Positions 31,921 through 39,455 are shown, numbered from the stretch's first letter. The stretch is DNA of 42,361 bases from Candidatus Vogelbacteria bacterium (GCA_021414225.1 JAIOOX010000002.1:300597-342957); one strand, 5' to 3'. Program-made: numbers and translations. Notes: a model not told the origin generated them from the sequence alone.

Positions 31921-32194
31921 AAAACTACCTAGTTTGGTCTATATCGAATCAGCTGTAGTCGGCTTAATAATGATTAGCCCTCTTTTCTGCTTACTTATTT
32001 TCCTTACCAAACATAACTCAATCGTCCTATCTACCAAAACCTGGCTCCTTCTTTTTTTCTTTTATCTTAACTTTTTGATTCTCTTATTACCTTTAGTTTA
32101 TAGCTTAATTGCAGAAATAATTCACAACCTCAAGCAGAAAAAAATACACCCCCAGTCAGAGACCGCGAGTGTATCTTTTGAAAATCAAATTTAA
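31904..32194 (+). CDS. Small membrane protein, unknown; partner of the preceding gene
   Basis: 96 residues starting at ATG 31904 (MLNFYKKLPS), inside the end of the previous gene; an earlier ATG at 31892 is possible. Two membrane helices (about 15-38 and 46-70) are followed by a polar tail (NLKQKKIHPQSETASVSF). The last 50 bases of the gene overlap a terminator that serves the opposite-strand gene at 32201-32308. No domain recognised. Confidence 0.75.
   Translation: MLNFYKKLPSLVYIESAVVGLIMISPLFCLLIFLTKHNSIVLSTKTWLLLFFFYLNFLILLLPLVYSLIAEIIHNLKQKKIHPQSETASVSFENQI
32144..32174 (-). terminator. Terminator of the 35-residue acidic gene
   Basis: In the minus direction ATACACTC pairs with GGGTGTAT around an inner CGGTC-TCT-GACTG hairpin, followed by a run of T (32143-32138). 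It lies within the 3' end of the opposing gene. Confidence 0.7.
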
Positions 32195-32200
32195 AACTAA

Positions 32201-32308
32201 CTACATTGTTCCTTCTTCGTCTGCAGACTCTTCAGCATCAGTATCAGTTTCCACTTCAACTGGATCACCGTTTTCATCCACCTCTTTTACTTCATCGATT
32301 TCGTCCAT
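32201..32308 (-). CDS. 35-residue highly acidic protein
   Basis: The minus strand encodes MDEIDEVKEVDENGDPVE and a further 17 residues ending EEGTM before a TAG stop. Seventeen of the 35 residues are Asp or Glu and only one is basic. The frame is supported by a promoter (TTGCCT, 17 bp, TATACT) about 45 bases upstream and a T-tailed terminator 27 bases after the stop, so this looks like a transcribed mini-gene rather than a chance frame. No Shine-Dalgarno site is visible before the ATG. Function unknown; acidic mini-proteins can act as DNA mimics, chaperone-like tails or metal buffers, but nothing here selects among these. Confidence 0.6.
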   Translation of the reverse strand: MDEIDEVKEVDENGDPVEVETDTDAEESADEEGTM

Positions 32309-32359
32309 GGTTTTGATATTTTATAAGTTTAAATAATATTGGACGACCTTGGTGCCAGG

Positions 32360-32388
32360 AGTATATCAACCCCTTTTCAGCTAGGCAA
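32360..32388 (-). promoter_or_regulatory. Promoter of the 35-residue gene
   Basis: TTGCCT (32388-32383), 17-bp spacer, TATACT (32365-32360). Predicted leader about 45 bases. Confidence 0.55.
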
Positions 32389-32410
32389 TATGCAAACTGG
32401 GCATATCTTG

Positions 32411-32419
32411 TGGTATAAT
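32411..32419 (+). promoter_or_regulatory. Extended -10 promoter of the heptapeptide-repeat gene
   Basis: TGG followed by TATAAT (32414-32419); predicted start at A32426 and a six-base leader before the ATG at 32432. Confidence 0.65.
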
Positions 32420-32431
32420 TAACTAACCTTT

Positions 32432-33001
32432 ATGACCCTTCAAAGAACTAGTACCCACGAACAATTAAATACCCAAAACGTCACCAACCTCCACCCTAAT
32501 ATTTGGGGTGATTTTACTAACCTCAAAGGCAGTGTAGCCAAAATTTACGGTGACGTCAGTCTCCACCGCATCTCAGGTGATACCAGCCGGATCAGTGGCA
32601 GTATTGCTGGTGTTTTTGGTCAGACTGACAAAATATTAGGCGACTTATCAAACATCCGTGGTGACGTAACAAATCTACAGGGTGATGTTTCCAACATATC
32701 AGGAGATGCTTCTAGCGTAATCGGTAATGTTAGCCGACTTAGAGGCGACGTCACAAACATTCGCGGCAACGTGTCTGATTTAAATGGCCAAGTGACAGAT
32801 TTAATCGGCGACGTTTCCAACATTAAAGGTGAAGTAACTAATATCTCCGGCAACGTCAGTAACTTACGCGGCAATGTTAGTCGTTTAATTGGTAATGTCT
32901 CTGGTTTGATCGGTGATGTCTCTGGCCTTGAAGGTAATGCTACCGGTGTTGAAGGTGAGGCAACTGGACTGAATGGCGAAATCAATCAGATTTTAAAATA
33001 G
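32432..33001 (+). CDS. Heptapeptide-repeat protein
   Basis: 189 residues. After about 25 residues the whole protein consists of about 23 copies of a seven-residue unit with consensus G-[DN]-V-[ST]-x-[ILV]-x (for example GDVTNIR, GNVSNLR, GDVSGLE), with one nine-residue unit near the start. Copies vary at the DNA level, so it is not a recent expansion. The fixed Gly and alternating Val and Ile/Leu suggest a beta-solenoid with short turns or a fibre-like stack. It has no signal peptide or membrane segment, so it is probably cytoplasmic. I cannot assign a function. It is convergent with rsmE. Confidence 0.85.
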   Translation: MTLQRTSTHEQLNTQNVTNLHPNIWGDFTNLKGSVAKIYGDVSLHRISGDTSRISGSIAGVFGQTDKILGDLSNIRGDVTNLQGDVSNISGDASSVIGNVSRLRGDVTNIRGNVSDLNGQVTDLIGDVSNIKGEVTNISGNVSNLRGNVSRLIGNVSGLIGDVSGLEGNATGVEGEATGLNGEINQILK

Positions 33002-33007
33002 AAAAAA

Positions 33008-33709
33008 TCAAATCAAATTATTGACAGCTAAGTAAGTAGCGACAATCGCTGCGGTTTCCCCTCTTAGAATATTTTGACCTAGTGATTTTATTTCCCAACC
33101 AGCCTGCCTGGCTTCTATTATCTCTTCATTAGTAAAACCACCCTCCGGACCAACTAAAATAGCTATTTTTTTATTTTTATCTCCAGCTCTTATTTCTGAA
33201 CTATCGCCTTGTTTATCAAATATTATCTTGTGATCAAAACTAGACACGGAAAGAACTTCAGACCAAGTGGTGATCGAGTTTAAAGTTGGGACTACCACTC
33301 GTCCAGATTGTTCAGCTGCTTCTTTAATAATTTTATTCAATCTTTCCTCATTTAAACCAAGCTTGACTGTCCTGGTGGTTAAGACCGGAATAATTTGACT
33401 AACACCTATTTCAGTCGCCTTTTGACAAACTAATTCGAAGTTTTCTTTTTTCAAGACCGCACAACACAAAAACACCTGATTGCTATCACCAGAATCAACT
33501 GTCTTCACTTCTCCAACCTCAACTAATATTTTATTACCTTGATAAGACACAATGGTTGCTTGAGCTTCTTGACCTTGTCCATCAGTCAGTAAAATTAGCG
33601 CTCCAACTTCTAGTCTTAAAACATTTTTCCATTGATTGTACAGTTCCAAATCATCCAACTTAACTTGACCAGAACTTAAACTACCAACAATAAACCGATG
33701 TAATTTCAT
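33008..33709 (-). CDS. rsmE: 16S rRNA (uracil(1498)-N(3))-methyltransferase
   Basis: RsmE methylates U1498 of 16S rRNA. The 233-residue protein has the N-terminal PUA-like domain (MKLHRFIVGSL, then VLRLEVGALILLTDGQG) and the SPOUT knot domain with KIAILVGPEGGFTNEEI and the final SLGQNILRGETAAIVATYLAV. The length is close to the E. coli enzyme. It follows the 33715-34185 gene by five bases and is convergent with the heptapeptide-repeat gene, with six bases between stops. Confidence 0.95.
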   Translation of the reverse strand: MKLHRFIVGSLSSGQVKLDDLELYNQWKNVLRLEVGALILLTDGQGQEAQATIVSYQGNKILVEVGEVKTVDSGDSNQVFLCCAVLKKENFELVCQKATEIGVSQIIPVLTTRTVKLGLNEERLNKIIKEAAEQSGRVVVPTLNSITTWSEVLSVSSFDHKIIFDKQGDSSEIRAGDKNKKIAILVGPEGGFTNEEIIEARQAGWEIKSLGQNILRGETAAIVATYLAVNNLI

Positions 33710-33714
33710 ACTGT

Positions 33715-34185
33715 CTAAACTACTGCCTTAGTTTTTCCAATTTTACCCAATTCGGTTTTGACTTTTTCTAACAATTCTTCATGCACCCGCAAGGCCTGAG
33801 AAGCTAGATCACGGATCACTTCGTCTGTCTTACCCTCACCAACCCCTAACACCAAACCCCAATGAACGATCGCCGCTCCTTGAAAAAAACCAAACCATTC
33901 CAGTAGTTCTGATTGATTGTCCCACTGTTCAGCTACATATAGATCTCTCATCGCCCTTAGTTTTTGACCAGTACTTTCAGCTTTAGTGGTCACAATTTCC
34001 GTCACAGCGTAAGCATCCGCCAGAGCTAAAACTTTCTTTTCATCTTCTTCCAAAGTAGTAATCGTCTTTCCTACTTCTAAGATCGGACTCAAGGCATTAC
34101 GGCCTTTAACTAAGGTTTCTATCCCTACCCTTGAAAAAGCGAGGACCTCACCTAGTTTTTTGGCTGAAAATTCGTTTAACATCAT
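33715..34185 (-). CDS. Hypothetical helical protein upstream of rsmE
   Basis: 156 residues, predicted almost entirely helical and soluble. Alternating charged and hydrophobic stretches (KRAMRDLYVAEQ-like: GQKLRAMRDLYVAEQWDN; VHEELLEKVKTELGKIG) suggest a helical bundle. No domain recognised. Two consecutive ATG codons (34185, 34182) are possible starts. An extended -10 TGATATAAT lies about 40 bases upstream and would drive this gene and rsmE. Confidence 0.75.
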   Translation of the reverse strand: MMLNEFSAKKLGEVLAFSRVGIETLVKGRNALSPILEVGKTITTLEEDEKKVLALADAYAVTEIVTTKAESTGQKLRAMRDLYVAEQWDNQSELLEWFGFFQGAAIVHWGLVLGVGEGKTDEVIRDLASQALRVHEELLEKVKTELGKIGKTKAVV

Positions 34186-34359
34186 AATCTTACAAAGGTG
34201 GTTAATATTCTAATAACTCCATTATATCATAACGACTTTTTAAGATAACTATCACTACTAAAACCGTAAAAGCAGTCACAATAAATTATTCCTTTATAAA
34301 TTTTTTACTTTTTAAAAAAATTTGTGTATAACTTTGCAGACTTTTACCTCAAACAAGAA

Positions 34360-34365
34360 TATAAT
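34360..34365 (+). promoter_or_regulatory. -10 box upstream of the DUF4349 gene
   Basis: TATAAT at 34360-34365 with only a poorly spaced TTGCAG as -35. Predicted leader about 58 bases with a small AAAGTT/AACTTT hairpin (34378-34393). The rest of the gap 34186-34429 is very AT-rich and holds no other gene. Confidence 0.4.
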
Positions 34366-34429
34366 AATGAGTAATAAAAAGTTTTAGAACTTTGCTTAAA
34401 TAAATTTTATTAATTAAAAAAATATTACT

Positions 34430-35383
34430 ATGTCTCGCCCAAAAAAAGTTTCTCCAGTTAAATTACCTCTCAAAAAAATAGCTCCTATTATTTTACTGAT
34501 AGTTATTTTTTTAGTTTTATTGATCAGCGTCAAAGCTCTTAGCACTCTCTCTGGTGGTTCTATGATCAGCACCCCCGGCTTTAGAGGTGAATCAACTGTC
34601 TCTTCCAAAGGAATCATGATGGACTTATCTTCATCCCCTAGCATGGCAGCTGATTCAGTGATAACCAGTCCAGAGATGGGCTCTACTCTCCCTCGACAAA
34701 AAATTATTAACGGTTCACTATCACTCTTTGTCGACAACGTTGAATCAACTATCGACAACATTAAAACTATCGCCGACACTTCTAACGGTTTTACCAGTCA
34801 GTCTAGTATTTATGAATCTGACAATCACACGATTGTTGGCTCTATTACAGTTAGAATTCCAGTTGATCAGTTTGACGTCACTGTAATGGAGATCAAAGAG
34901 TTGGCAGTAAAAATCGAGCGTGAATCAACTGGCAGTGATGATGTGACTGATCAAGTTTTTGATACTGACACCCGTATTAAAAATTTAGAAGCTTTGGAAA
35001 CCCAGTACCGCGACATTCTCAAGAAAGCCACCAAGATTGAAGATATCCTTCAGGTTACCAATCAACTAAACATTGTTCGCCAACAAATCGAAAGCCTGGA
35101 GACTCAACTTAAATATTTGAGCCAGTCCACTGATATGGCTACTATTTCTGTCGATCTTAAAGCAGTTGCCGACGTTCAAGTTTTTGGTCTAACTTGGAAA
35201 CCTCTTATCATTGTCAAACAGGCTTTACGCGATATGGTGGCAGGGATTATTAACTACCTAGAAACCATTATTCGGGTGATTCTTTACTTACCAGTCCTTA
35301 TTATTTGGTTAACCACTTTCGGCCTTATCATTCTAGGTCTATACAAAGCCAGCCTGCTAATTTATAAAAAGATAAGGAAATAA
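34430..35383 (+). CDS. DUF4349 membrane protein
   Basis: 317 residues: a basic N-terminus, a membrane helix (about 19-38), a Ser-rich linker, the DUF4349 domain (about 84-250) and a C-terminal membrane hairpin (about 280-312). The domain includes RQKIINGSLSLFVDNVE, GSITVRIPVDQFD and a coiled coil (RIKNLEALETQYRDILKKA; LNIVRQQIESLETQLKYL). DUF4349 proteins are envelope proteins of unknown function in many phyla. A bidirectional terminator separates it from the convergent ABC transporter genes. Confidence 0.88.
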   Translation: MSRPKKVSPVKLPLKKIAPIILLIVIFLVLLISVKALSTLSGGSMISTPGFRGESTVSSKGIMMDLSSSPSMAADSVITSPEMGSTLPRQKIINGSLSLFVDNVESTIDNIKTIADTSNGFTSQSSIYESDNHTIVGSITVRIPVDQFDVTVMEIKELAVKIERESTGSDDVTDQVFDTDTRIKNLEALETQYRDILKKATKIEDILQVTNQLNIVRQQIESLETQLKYLSQSTDMATISVDLKAVADVQVFGLTWKPLIIVKQALRDMVAGIINYLETIIRVILYLPVLIIWLTTFGLIILGLYKASLLIYKKIRK

Positions 35384-35403
35384 TAACGGTTAACAACCCT
35401 TAT

Positions 35404-35436
35404 AAAAATACCCCTGATTGAATCAGGGGTATTTTT
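35404..35436. terminator. Bidirectional terminator between the DUF4349 and ABC genes
   Basis: A 16-bp perfect stem (35404-35419 with 35421-35436) around a single-base loop; in practice the inner pairs open. A and T tracts on both flanks make it effective from either side. It ends four bases before the ABC ATPase stop. Confidence 0.92.
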
Positions 35437-35439
35437 ATT

Positions 35440-36129
35440 TTAGATTATTTTATTGACGTCAGTATCTACTATAACTCCATCCGATAACGTAATAGTTCGG
35501 TGACCAATCTCCGCATATTCTGGTTCGTGGGTCACCATCACAATAGTCTGACCAGCTTTGTTTAAATCTATGAAAGTTTGCATGATCACTTCCGACGTTT
35601 CCGAGTCTAGGTTGGCGGTCGGCTCATCAGCAAACATGATCTTAGGAGCATGAGCTAAGGCTCGAGCAATTGATACTCTTTGTTGCTCACCACCAGACAT
35701 TTGGCTAGGCAAATTATCCAACCGATGGCCCATTTGGACTCGCTCAAGAGCCACCGCCGCTTTAGCATGAGCTTGAAATTGGTCGAGGCCTTGCATAAGC
35801 AAAGGCAACATGACATTTTCTACCGCTGACAAGTCAGGTAAAATAGCATAGTCTTGAAAAATATAACCCAACTTATTCAATCTAAATTGAATCCTCTCTA
35901 CTCGATCAAGTTCGGCAGTGTTTATTCCATCCAAGAAAACCGCCCCAGAAGTAGGATGATCCAACAATCCCAACTGATACAGTAAAGTACTCTTACCAGA
36001 ACCAGATCGGCCGGTAATAGTCACAAACTCACCCTCACTAACTTCAAAATCTAATCCTTTGAGCACTTTGAAATCAGCTTCACCGTTGTGATAACTTTTT
36101 ACTAATTTTTCTGCTTTAATCATAGACAT
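35440..36129 (-). CDS. ABC transporter ATP-binding protein, MacB/LolD type
   Basis: 229 residues with all ATPase motifs: Walker A GRSGSGKST (about 40-48), Q-loop in YIFQDYAILPDL, signature MSGGEQQRVSIARAL, Walker B IMFADEPTANLD and the H-loop in MVTHEPEYA. The ENVMLPLLMQGL region is typical of the MacB/LolD/FtsE group, which powers mechanotransmission by FtsX-like permeases rather than classical import. Six bases separate it from the permease gene upstream. The substrate is unknown. Confidence 0.93.
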   Translation of the reverse strand: MSMIKAEKLVKSYHNGEADFKVLKGLDFEVSEGEFVTITGRSGSGKSTLLYQLGLLDHPTSGAVFLDGINTAELDRVERIQFRLNKLGYIFQDYAILPDLSAVENVMLPLLMQGLDQFQAHAKAAVALERVQMGHRLDNLPSQMSGGEQQRVSIARALAHAPKIMFADEPTANLDSETSEVIMQTFIDLNKAGQTIVMVTHEPEYAEIGHRTITLSDGVIVDTDVNKII

Positions 36130-36135
36130 ATTATT

Positions 36136-37398
36136 TTATCTACCTAAAATCGCATCAAGGGTATTGCGTCTAATAATCATCCGCGCTGGAATAAAACCGG
36201 CAATGACTGTCGTCACTAACAACAACAACACTCTAATCGAGGTACCACCTAGTGGGGCAACTAAAATTCCATCAGAAAATGGGAAGTTAATCGGATGAGC
36301 TGCTACAAATGGTTGTAATAAACCATACAAAATAACTAAGCCAACAGCTGACCCAACCACAGCATAGAAAATTGATTGCAAAATATAAGAGATCTCAATT
36401 GCCTGACTAGAAATCCCAATCCCCTTCATAATCCCAATATATTTTCGCCGGGTAATCGCGTTAACAAAAATAACAATAAAAATAGTAATTGAAGCCACCA
36501 CCAAGCTAATTGAACCGAGGAAATTGCCTAATAACTGAAAAGTACTGGATATCTGACGGAAAAATTCACCTTGGGATTCTTGCCAAGTTTGAACTCTAGC
36601 AAATTCTCCCAAACCACCTTGTTGTAAAATAACTTTTACTTCCAGAGGGTCGACATTGGGTTTCAATTTGATCGCGATCTCTCCCACATTGTAATCAGTC
36701 CGCCCAAGCATCCCCCGCAATTGACTATCAACAAAATAAACTCGGCCACCCACATCATCAATCTTGCTTTTGACCACTCCTTTAATCGTCACTTCTCTAG
36801 TCTGACCATTAACCTTAATTCTAATCTTATCACCAAGACCAACATTAGATAGACTCAAAAATTCAGGCCCCGTAAAATACTTGGCTAATAACCGCGAACC
36901 AACCAACACCTGATCGAAATCTTGATCAGTTAAATACTCTCCTTCCACCAACAACGATTTTAAGTTCGTAGTCTCATCTTCCATTGTTGGGTTGATACCC
37001 GTGATATTAGAACCAGTATTATCCACCGCATCTATCTCGCGACTCTTAGTCTGATAGTTGGCTTCAACCGTCCCACCCTTCAAATAACGAGCTGTCAGAG
37101 ATTCAACTTGAGGTAAACTCTTCGCTCGATTGATAAAGTCTGTACTACGCTCAATATAGTCCTTGTCTTCGTTACTAATAATTAAAATATCACCTGAGTA
37201 TTGAGCTCGAAAAGCCCGACTAGAACCTTCTATCAAACCAACCAAAATACCAGTCACTACTACCAAATTAAGAAAAGTCAGCGTCATCACAAACGTAATC
37301 AACACTGTCGTCCACTTACTGGAACGCTTAAGCTGTCGTATAGCTAAAAACCAACCAACTCGGACTGATATAAAAAAATGATTGAAGCGTTGAAGCAT
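36136..37398 (-). CDS. ABC transporter permease, FtsX/MacB-like
   Basis: 420 residues with the MacB layout: one N-terminal helix (about 30-55), a large extracytoplasmic domain (about 60-285) and three C-terminal helices (about 293-320, 340-370, 385-408) ending with the typical short basic tail (ARMIIRRNTLDAILGR). It pairs with the ATPase at 35440-36129. Such pairs export lipoproteins, peptides or toxins, or transmit signals across the membrane. First gene of the pair, with an extended -10 promoter and leaderless start. Confidence 0.92.
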   Translation of the reverse strand: MLQRFNHFFISVRVGWFLAIRQLKRSSKWTTVLITFVMTLTFLNLVVVTGILVGLIEGSSRAFRAQYSGDILIISNEDKDYIERSTDFINRAKSLPQVESLTARYLKGGTVEANYQTKSREIDAVDNTGSNITGINPTMEDETTNLKSLLVEGEYLTDQDFDQVLVGSRLLAKYFTGPEFLSLSNVGLGDKIRIKVNGQTREVTIKGVVKSKIDDVGGRVYFVDSQLRGMLGRTDYNVGEIAIKLKPNVDPLEVKVILQQGGLGEFARVQTWQESQGEFFRQISSTFQLLGNFLGSISLVVASITIFIVIFVNAITRRKYIGIMKGIGISSQAIEISYILQSIFYAVVGSAVGLVILYGLLQPFVAAHPINFPFSDGILVAPLGGTSIRVLLLLVTTVIAGFIPARMIIRRNTLDAILGR

Positions 37399-37405
37399 TA
37401 ATCAG

Positions 37406-37414
37406 ATTGTATCA
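37406..37414 (-). promoter_or_regulatory. Leaderless promoter of the ABC permease gene
   Basis: TGA followed by TACAAT (37411-37406), an extended -10, then seven bases to the ATG at 37398. No -35. Confidence 0.6.
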
Positions 37415-37445
37415 GAAATGCTTATTTTGAGCCATTTCAATACAC

Positions 37446-37474
37446 TTGACTTAAATAGACAAATATGTTATTAT
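37446..37474 (+). promoter_or_regulatory. Promoter of the poly-G orphan gene
   Basis: TTGACT (37446-37451), 17-bp spacer, TATTAT (37469-37474). Predicted leader about 20 bases, containing the purine-rich AGAAAGGAA ahead of the ATG at 37501. Confidence 0.8.
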
Positions 37475-37500
37475 TAGAGGTAGAAAGGAACCCAATAACT

Positions 37501-37842
37501 ATGAGCGACAAATATTCCCGGTCGGGTGGAAAATACACCGGCAACCACACGACCTTAAGCCCTCTTGCCGCCACGGTTTGTGATATCGCCAACAAGTGTG
37601 ATGTCGTAACCAAAATATCCCCCGGTTTTCTGAAGGCTGGCCTACGTTCAGTCAACGGCCAAAGGCGGGTCAAGATCACCGACAAAAATGGGGGGGGTGT
37701 TATTGTCTATCAGGGACAATACCTCTCACCAAGAAGTCATTATCTACTCGAGCGATTTACAGTTAGCCAAACTGCACATTGCCCAAGAATGTCGCAACGA
37801 AAAAATAAACATTGGCTTCAAAGATTAATTCCCGCCCACTGA
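37501..37842 (+). CDS. Orphan protein, possibly DUF2103-like, with a frameshift at an 8-G run
   Basis: As written, the frame from ATG 37501 gives 113 residues. Up to the G run at 37690-37697 it looks like a real protein (GNHTTLSPLAATVCDIANKC; ISPGFLKAGLRSVNGQRRV). After the run it turns Arg/His/Gln-rich, and its stop falls inside the terminator repeat. With seven G instead of eight, the frame continues VLLSIRDNTSHQEVIIYSSD and ends FKD-TAA at 37826-37828, just before that repeat, for about 108 residues. The 'ISPG ... QEV' pattern recalls DUF2103, a predicted metal-binding family, but this is tentative. Either one G is a sequencing error, or the run allows slippage or phase variation. Confidence 0.65.
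   Translation: MSDKYSRSGGKYTGNHTTLSPLAATVCDIANKCDVVTKISPGFLKAGLRSVNGQRRVKITDKNGGGVIVYQGQYLSPRSHYLLERFTVSQTAHCPRMSQRKNKHWLQRLIPAH
37690..37697 (+). repeat. Eight-G homopolymer within an orphan gene
   Basis: Eight consecutive G inside the 37501 gene. Removing one G switches to a frame with better coding character and a more sensible stop (37826-37828). Confidence 0.95.
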
Positions 37843-37886
37843 AAACTAACTCGCTTAGTCTGTCACGAGGCGGGTTTGTTGTTTTT
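37831..37886 (+). terminator. Terminator-like repeat after the poly-G orphan
   Basis: CCCGCC (37831-37836) pairs with GGCGGG (37869-37874) across a 32-base loop that contains its own CTCG/CGAG pair. TTTGTTGTTTTT (37875-37886) follows. It may also act on gpmI transcripts from the other side. Confidence 0.55.
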
Positions 37887-37889
37887 AAA

Positions 37890-39422
37890 TTATTGAACTA
37901 AAACCCGACCAGTCATTTGAACTGGTTGAGTAATGTTGAGTAGTCTTAAAATAGTCGGAGCAATATCCGCGAGCGACCCTTCATTTTCCGCCAAGATAAA
38001 TTTAATATTAGTGTCAGTTATAATTACTGGCACTGGATTACAGGTATGGGAAGTGTGGCGTTCACCGGTTTGTTCATCAATATTTACTTCCGCGTTACCG
38101 TGATCAGCGGTGATAAAAGCTACCCCACCTTTTTGATCTAAAGCCTCAATAATTCGCCCCAACTGTTTGTCTGTTTCCTCCACCGCTTCCACAATCGCTG
38201 GCACGTTAGCGGTATGACCCACCATATCCGGATTAGCAATGTTGATGAAAATAAAATCCGTTCCTTTATTTATTTGTTCAATCGCTTTATTAGCAATCCC
38301 CTCCGCTTGCATTTTGGGTGCCAAGTCGTGAGTTAAAACATCTTTGCGACTAGGTAACATAATATCTTCCTCGCCTTGATAGGGATCATTTTTACCGCCG
38401 TTTAAAAAGTAAGTCGCGTGGGGGAATTTTTCGGTTTCAGCAATATGAGCTTGAGTCAAACCCGCTTTCGAAATTTGCTCGGCCATTGTTGTTTCAATGT
38501 TAGATTGCCTGAAAGCCACCTGACAAACAAGGGTTGGTTCATACTCCGTCATAGTCACAAACAAAATATTAGCTTGGAGTGCTTTTTCCGCAATTTTATG
38601 AGAAATCATCCGAGCCCGATCAGGTCGGAAGTTGAAAAAGAAAACACCGTCATTTTCTTTCAGTTTATGCATTTCTCCTTTCTCGTCGGTAAAAACAATC
38701 GGCTCCAACTTTTCATCCACCAAACCCTGACTATAGAGCTCTTCCAAATAAATTGACGGTTGTTTCAAATGACAAATATTACCTTTACACTCAAAAATAG
38801 CATCTGTTGCCTTCTCGACTCGGTCCCAATTGTTATCACGGTCCATGGCGTACAACCGACCAGACAAAGTGGCAATAAAACCGACCCCCGTATAAGCAAT
38901 CACCTCCTCAAGTTCTTTTAAATATTTAGCCGCTGATTGCGGAGCTGTATCTCGTCCATCAGTAAAAACATGGATCGCTACATTTTGGACCCCTGCTTCT
39001 TTGGCGGCTTGCAGAAAAGCAATCAAGTGGTCTTTGTGACTATGCACTCCCCCGTCAGACACCAAGCCTTGAATATGTAAAACGGAGTTATTTTTTTTGA
39101 CGTGATCAAAAAGGGCCCGGAAAGCTGGATTTTTACCAAACTCGCCAGACTGAATCGCTTTTTTAATCTTAACCAAGTCAGTATCCATCACCGCCCCAGC
39201 GCCGATCGTCATGTGACCCACTTCGGAGTTACCCATTTGCCCCTCAGGTAGTCCCACTGCTTCACCAGACGCACACAACAAGGTGTGTGGGTATTTATCC
39301 CAATAAGCGTCAAAATTAGGCGTCTTGGCTTCGGCAATCGCGTTATCTTTTAATTCCTCTCTGTAACCCCAACCATCAAGGACGATCAAGACTACTGGTT
39401 TTTTAGTATTTAGTGATTCCAT
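37890..39422 (-). CDS. gpmI: 2,3-bisphosphoglycerate-independent phosphoglycerate mutase
   Basis: GpmI interconverts 3- and 2-phosphoglycerate in glycolysis using two manganese ions. The 510-residue length is standard. Alkaline-phosphatase-fold motifs are present: VVLIVLDGWGYR with the metal Asp, the phosphoserine loop GQMGNSEVGHMTIGAG (Ser66), FTDGRDTAP, FFNFRPDRAR, NIANPDMVGHT, ITADHGNAE and GERHTSHTCNPVP. It lies directly downstream of eno, separated by a terminator, and has its own TACAAT element nine bases before the ATG, giving a predicted leader of about three bases. Confidence 0.97.
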   Translation of the reverse strand: MESLNTKKPVVLIVLDGWGYREELKDNAIAEAKTPNFDAYWDKYPHTLLCASGEAVGLPEGQMGNSEVGHMTIGAGAVMDTDLVKIKKAIQSGEFGKNPAFRALFDHVKKNNSVLHIQGLVSDGGVHSHKDHLIAFLQAAKEAGVQNVAIHVFTDGRDTAPQSAAKYLKELEEVIAYTGVGFIATLSGRLYAMDRDNNWDRVEKATDAIFECKGNICHLKQPSIYLEELYSQGLVDEKLEPIVFTDEKGEMHKLKENDGVFFFNFRPDRARMISHKIAEKALQANILFVTMTEYEPTLVCQVAFRQSNIETTMAEQISKAGLTQAHIAETEKFPHATYFLNGGKNDPYQGEEDIMLPSRKDVLTHDLAPKMQAEGIANKAIEQINKGTDFIFINIANPDMVGHTANVPAIVEAVEETDKQLGRIIEALDQKGGVAFITADHGNAEVNIDEQTGERHTSHTCNPVPVIITDTNIKFILAENEGSLADIAPTILRLLNITQPVQMTGRVLVQ

Positions 39423-39455
39423 AATTCAAATATTGTACTACAGACACCAGAGATA

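Noticed and set aside
32620-32985. A 121-codon open frame on the minus strand, rich in Ser/Pro/Thr.
   Set aside because: It is the exact antisense of the heptapeptide repeats; its low-complexity sequence follows from the repeat, and it has no promoter or ribosome site.
37501-37842. Treating the poly-G gene as a plain pseudogene.
   Set aside because: A good promoter, start and terminator-like repeat are kept, and a single-base change restores the frame, so an error or programmed switch is at least as likely.
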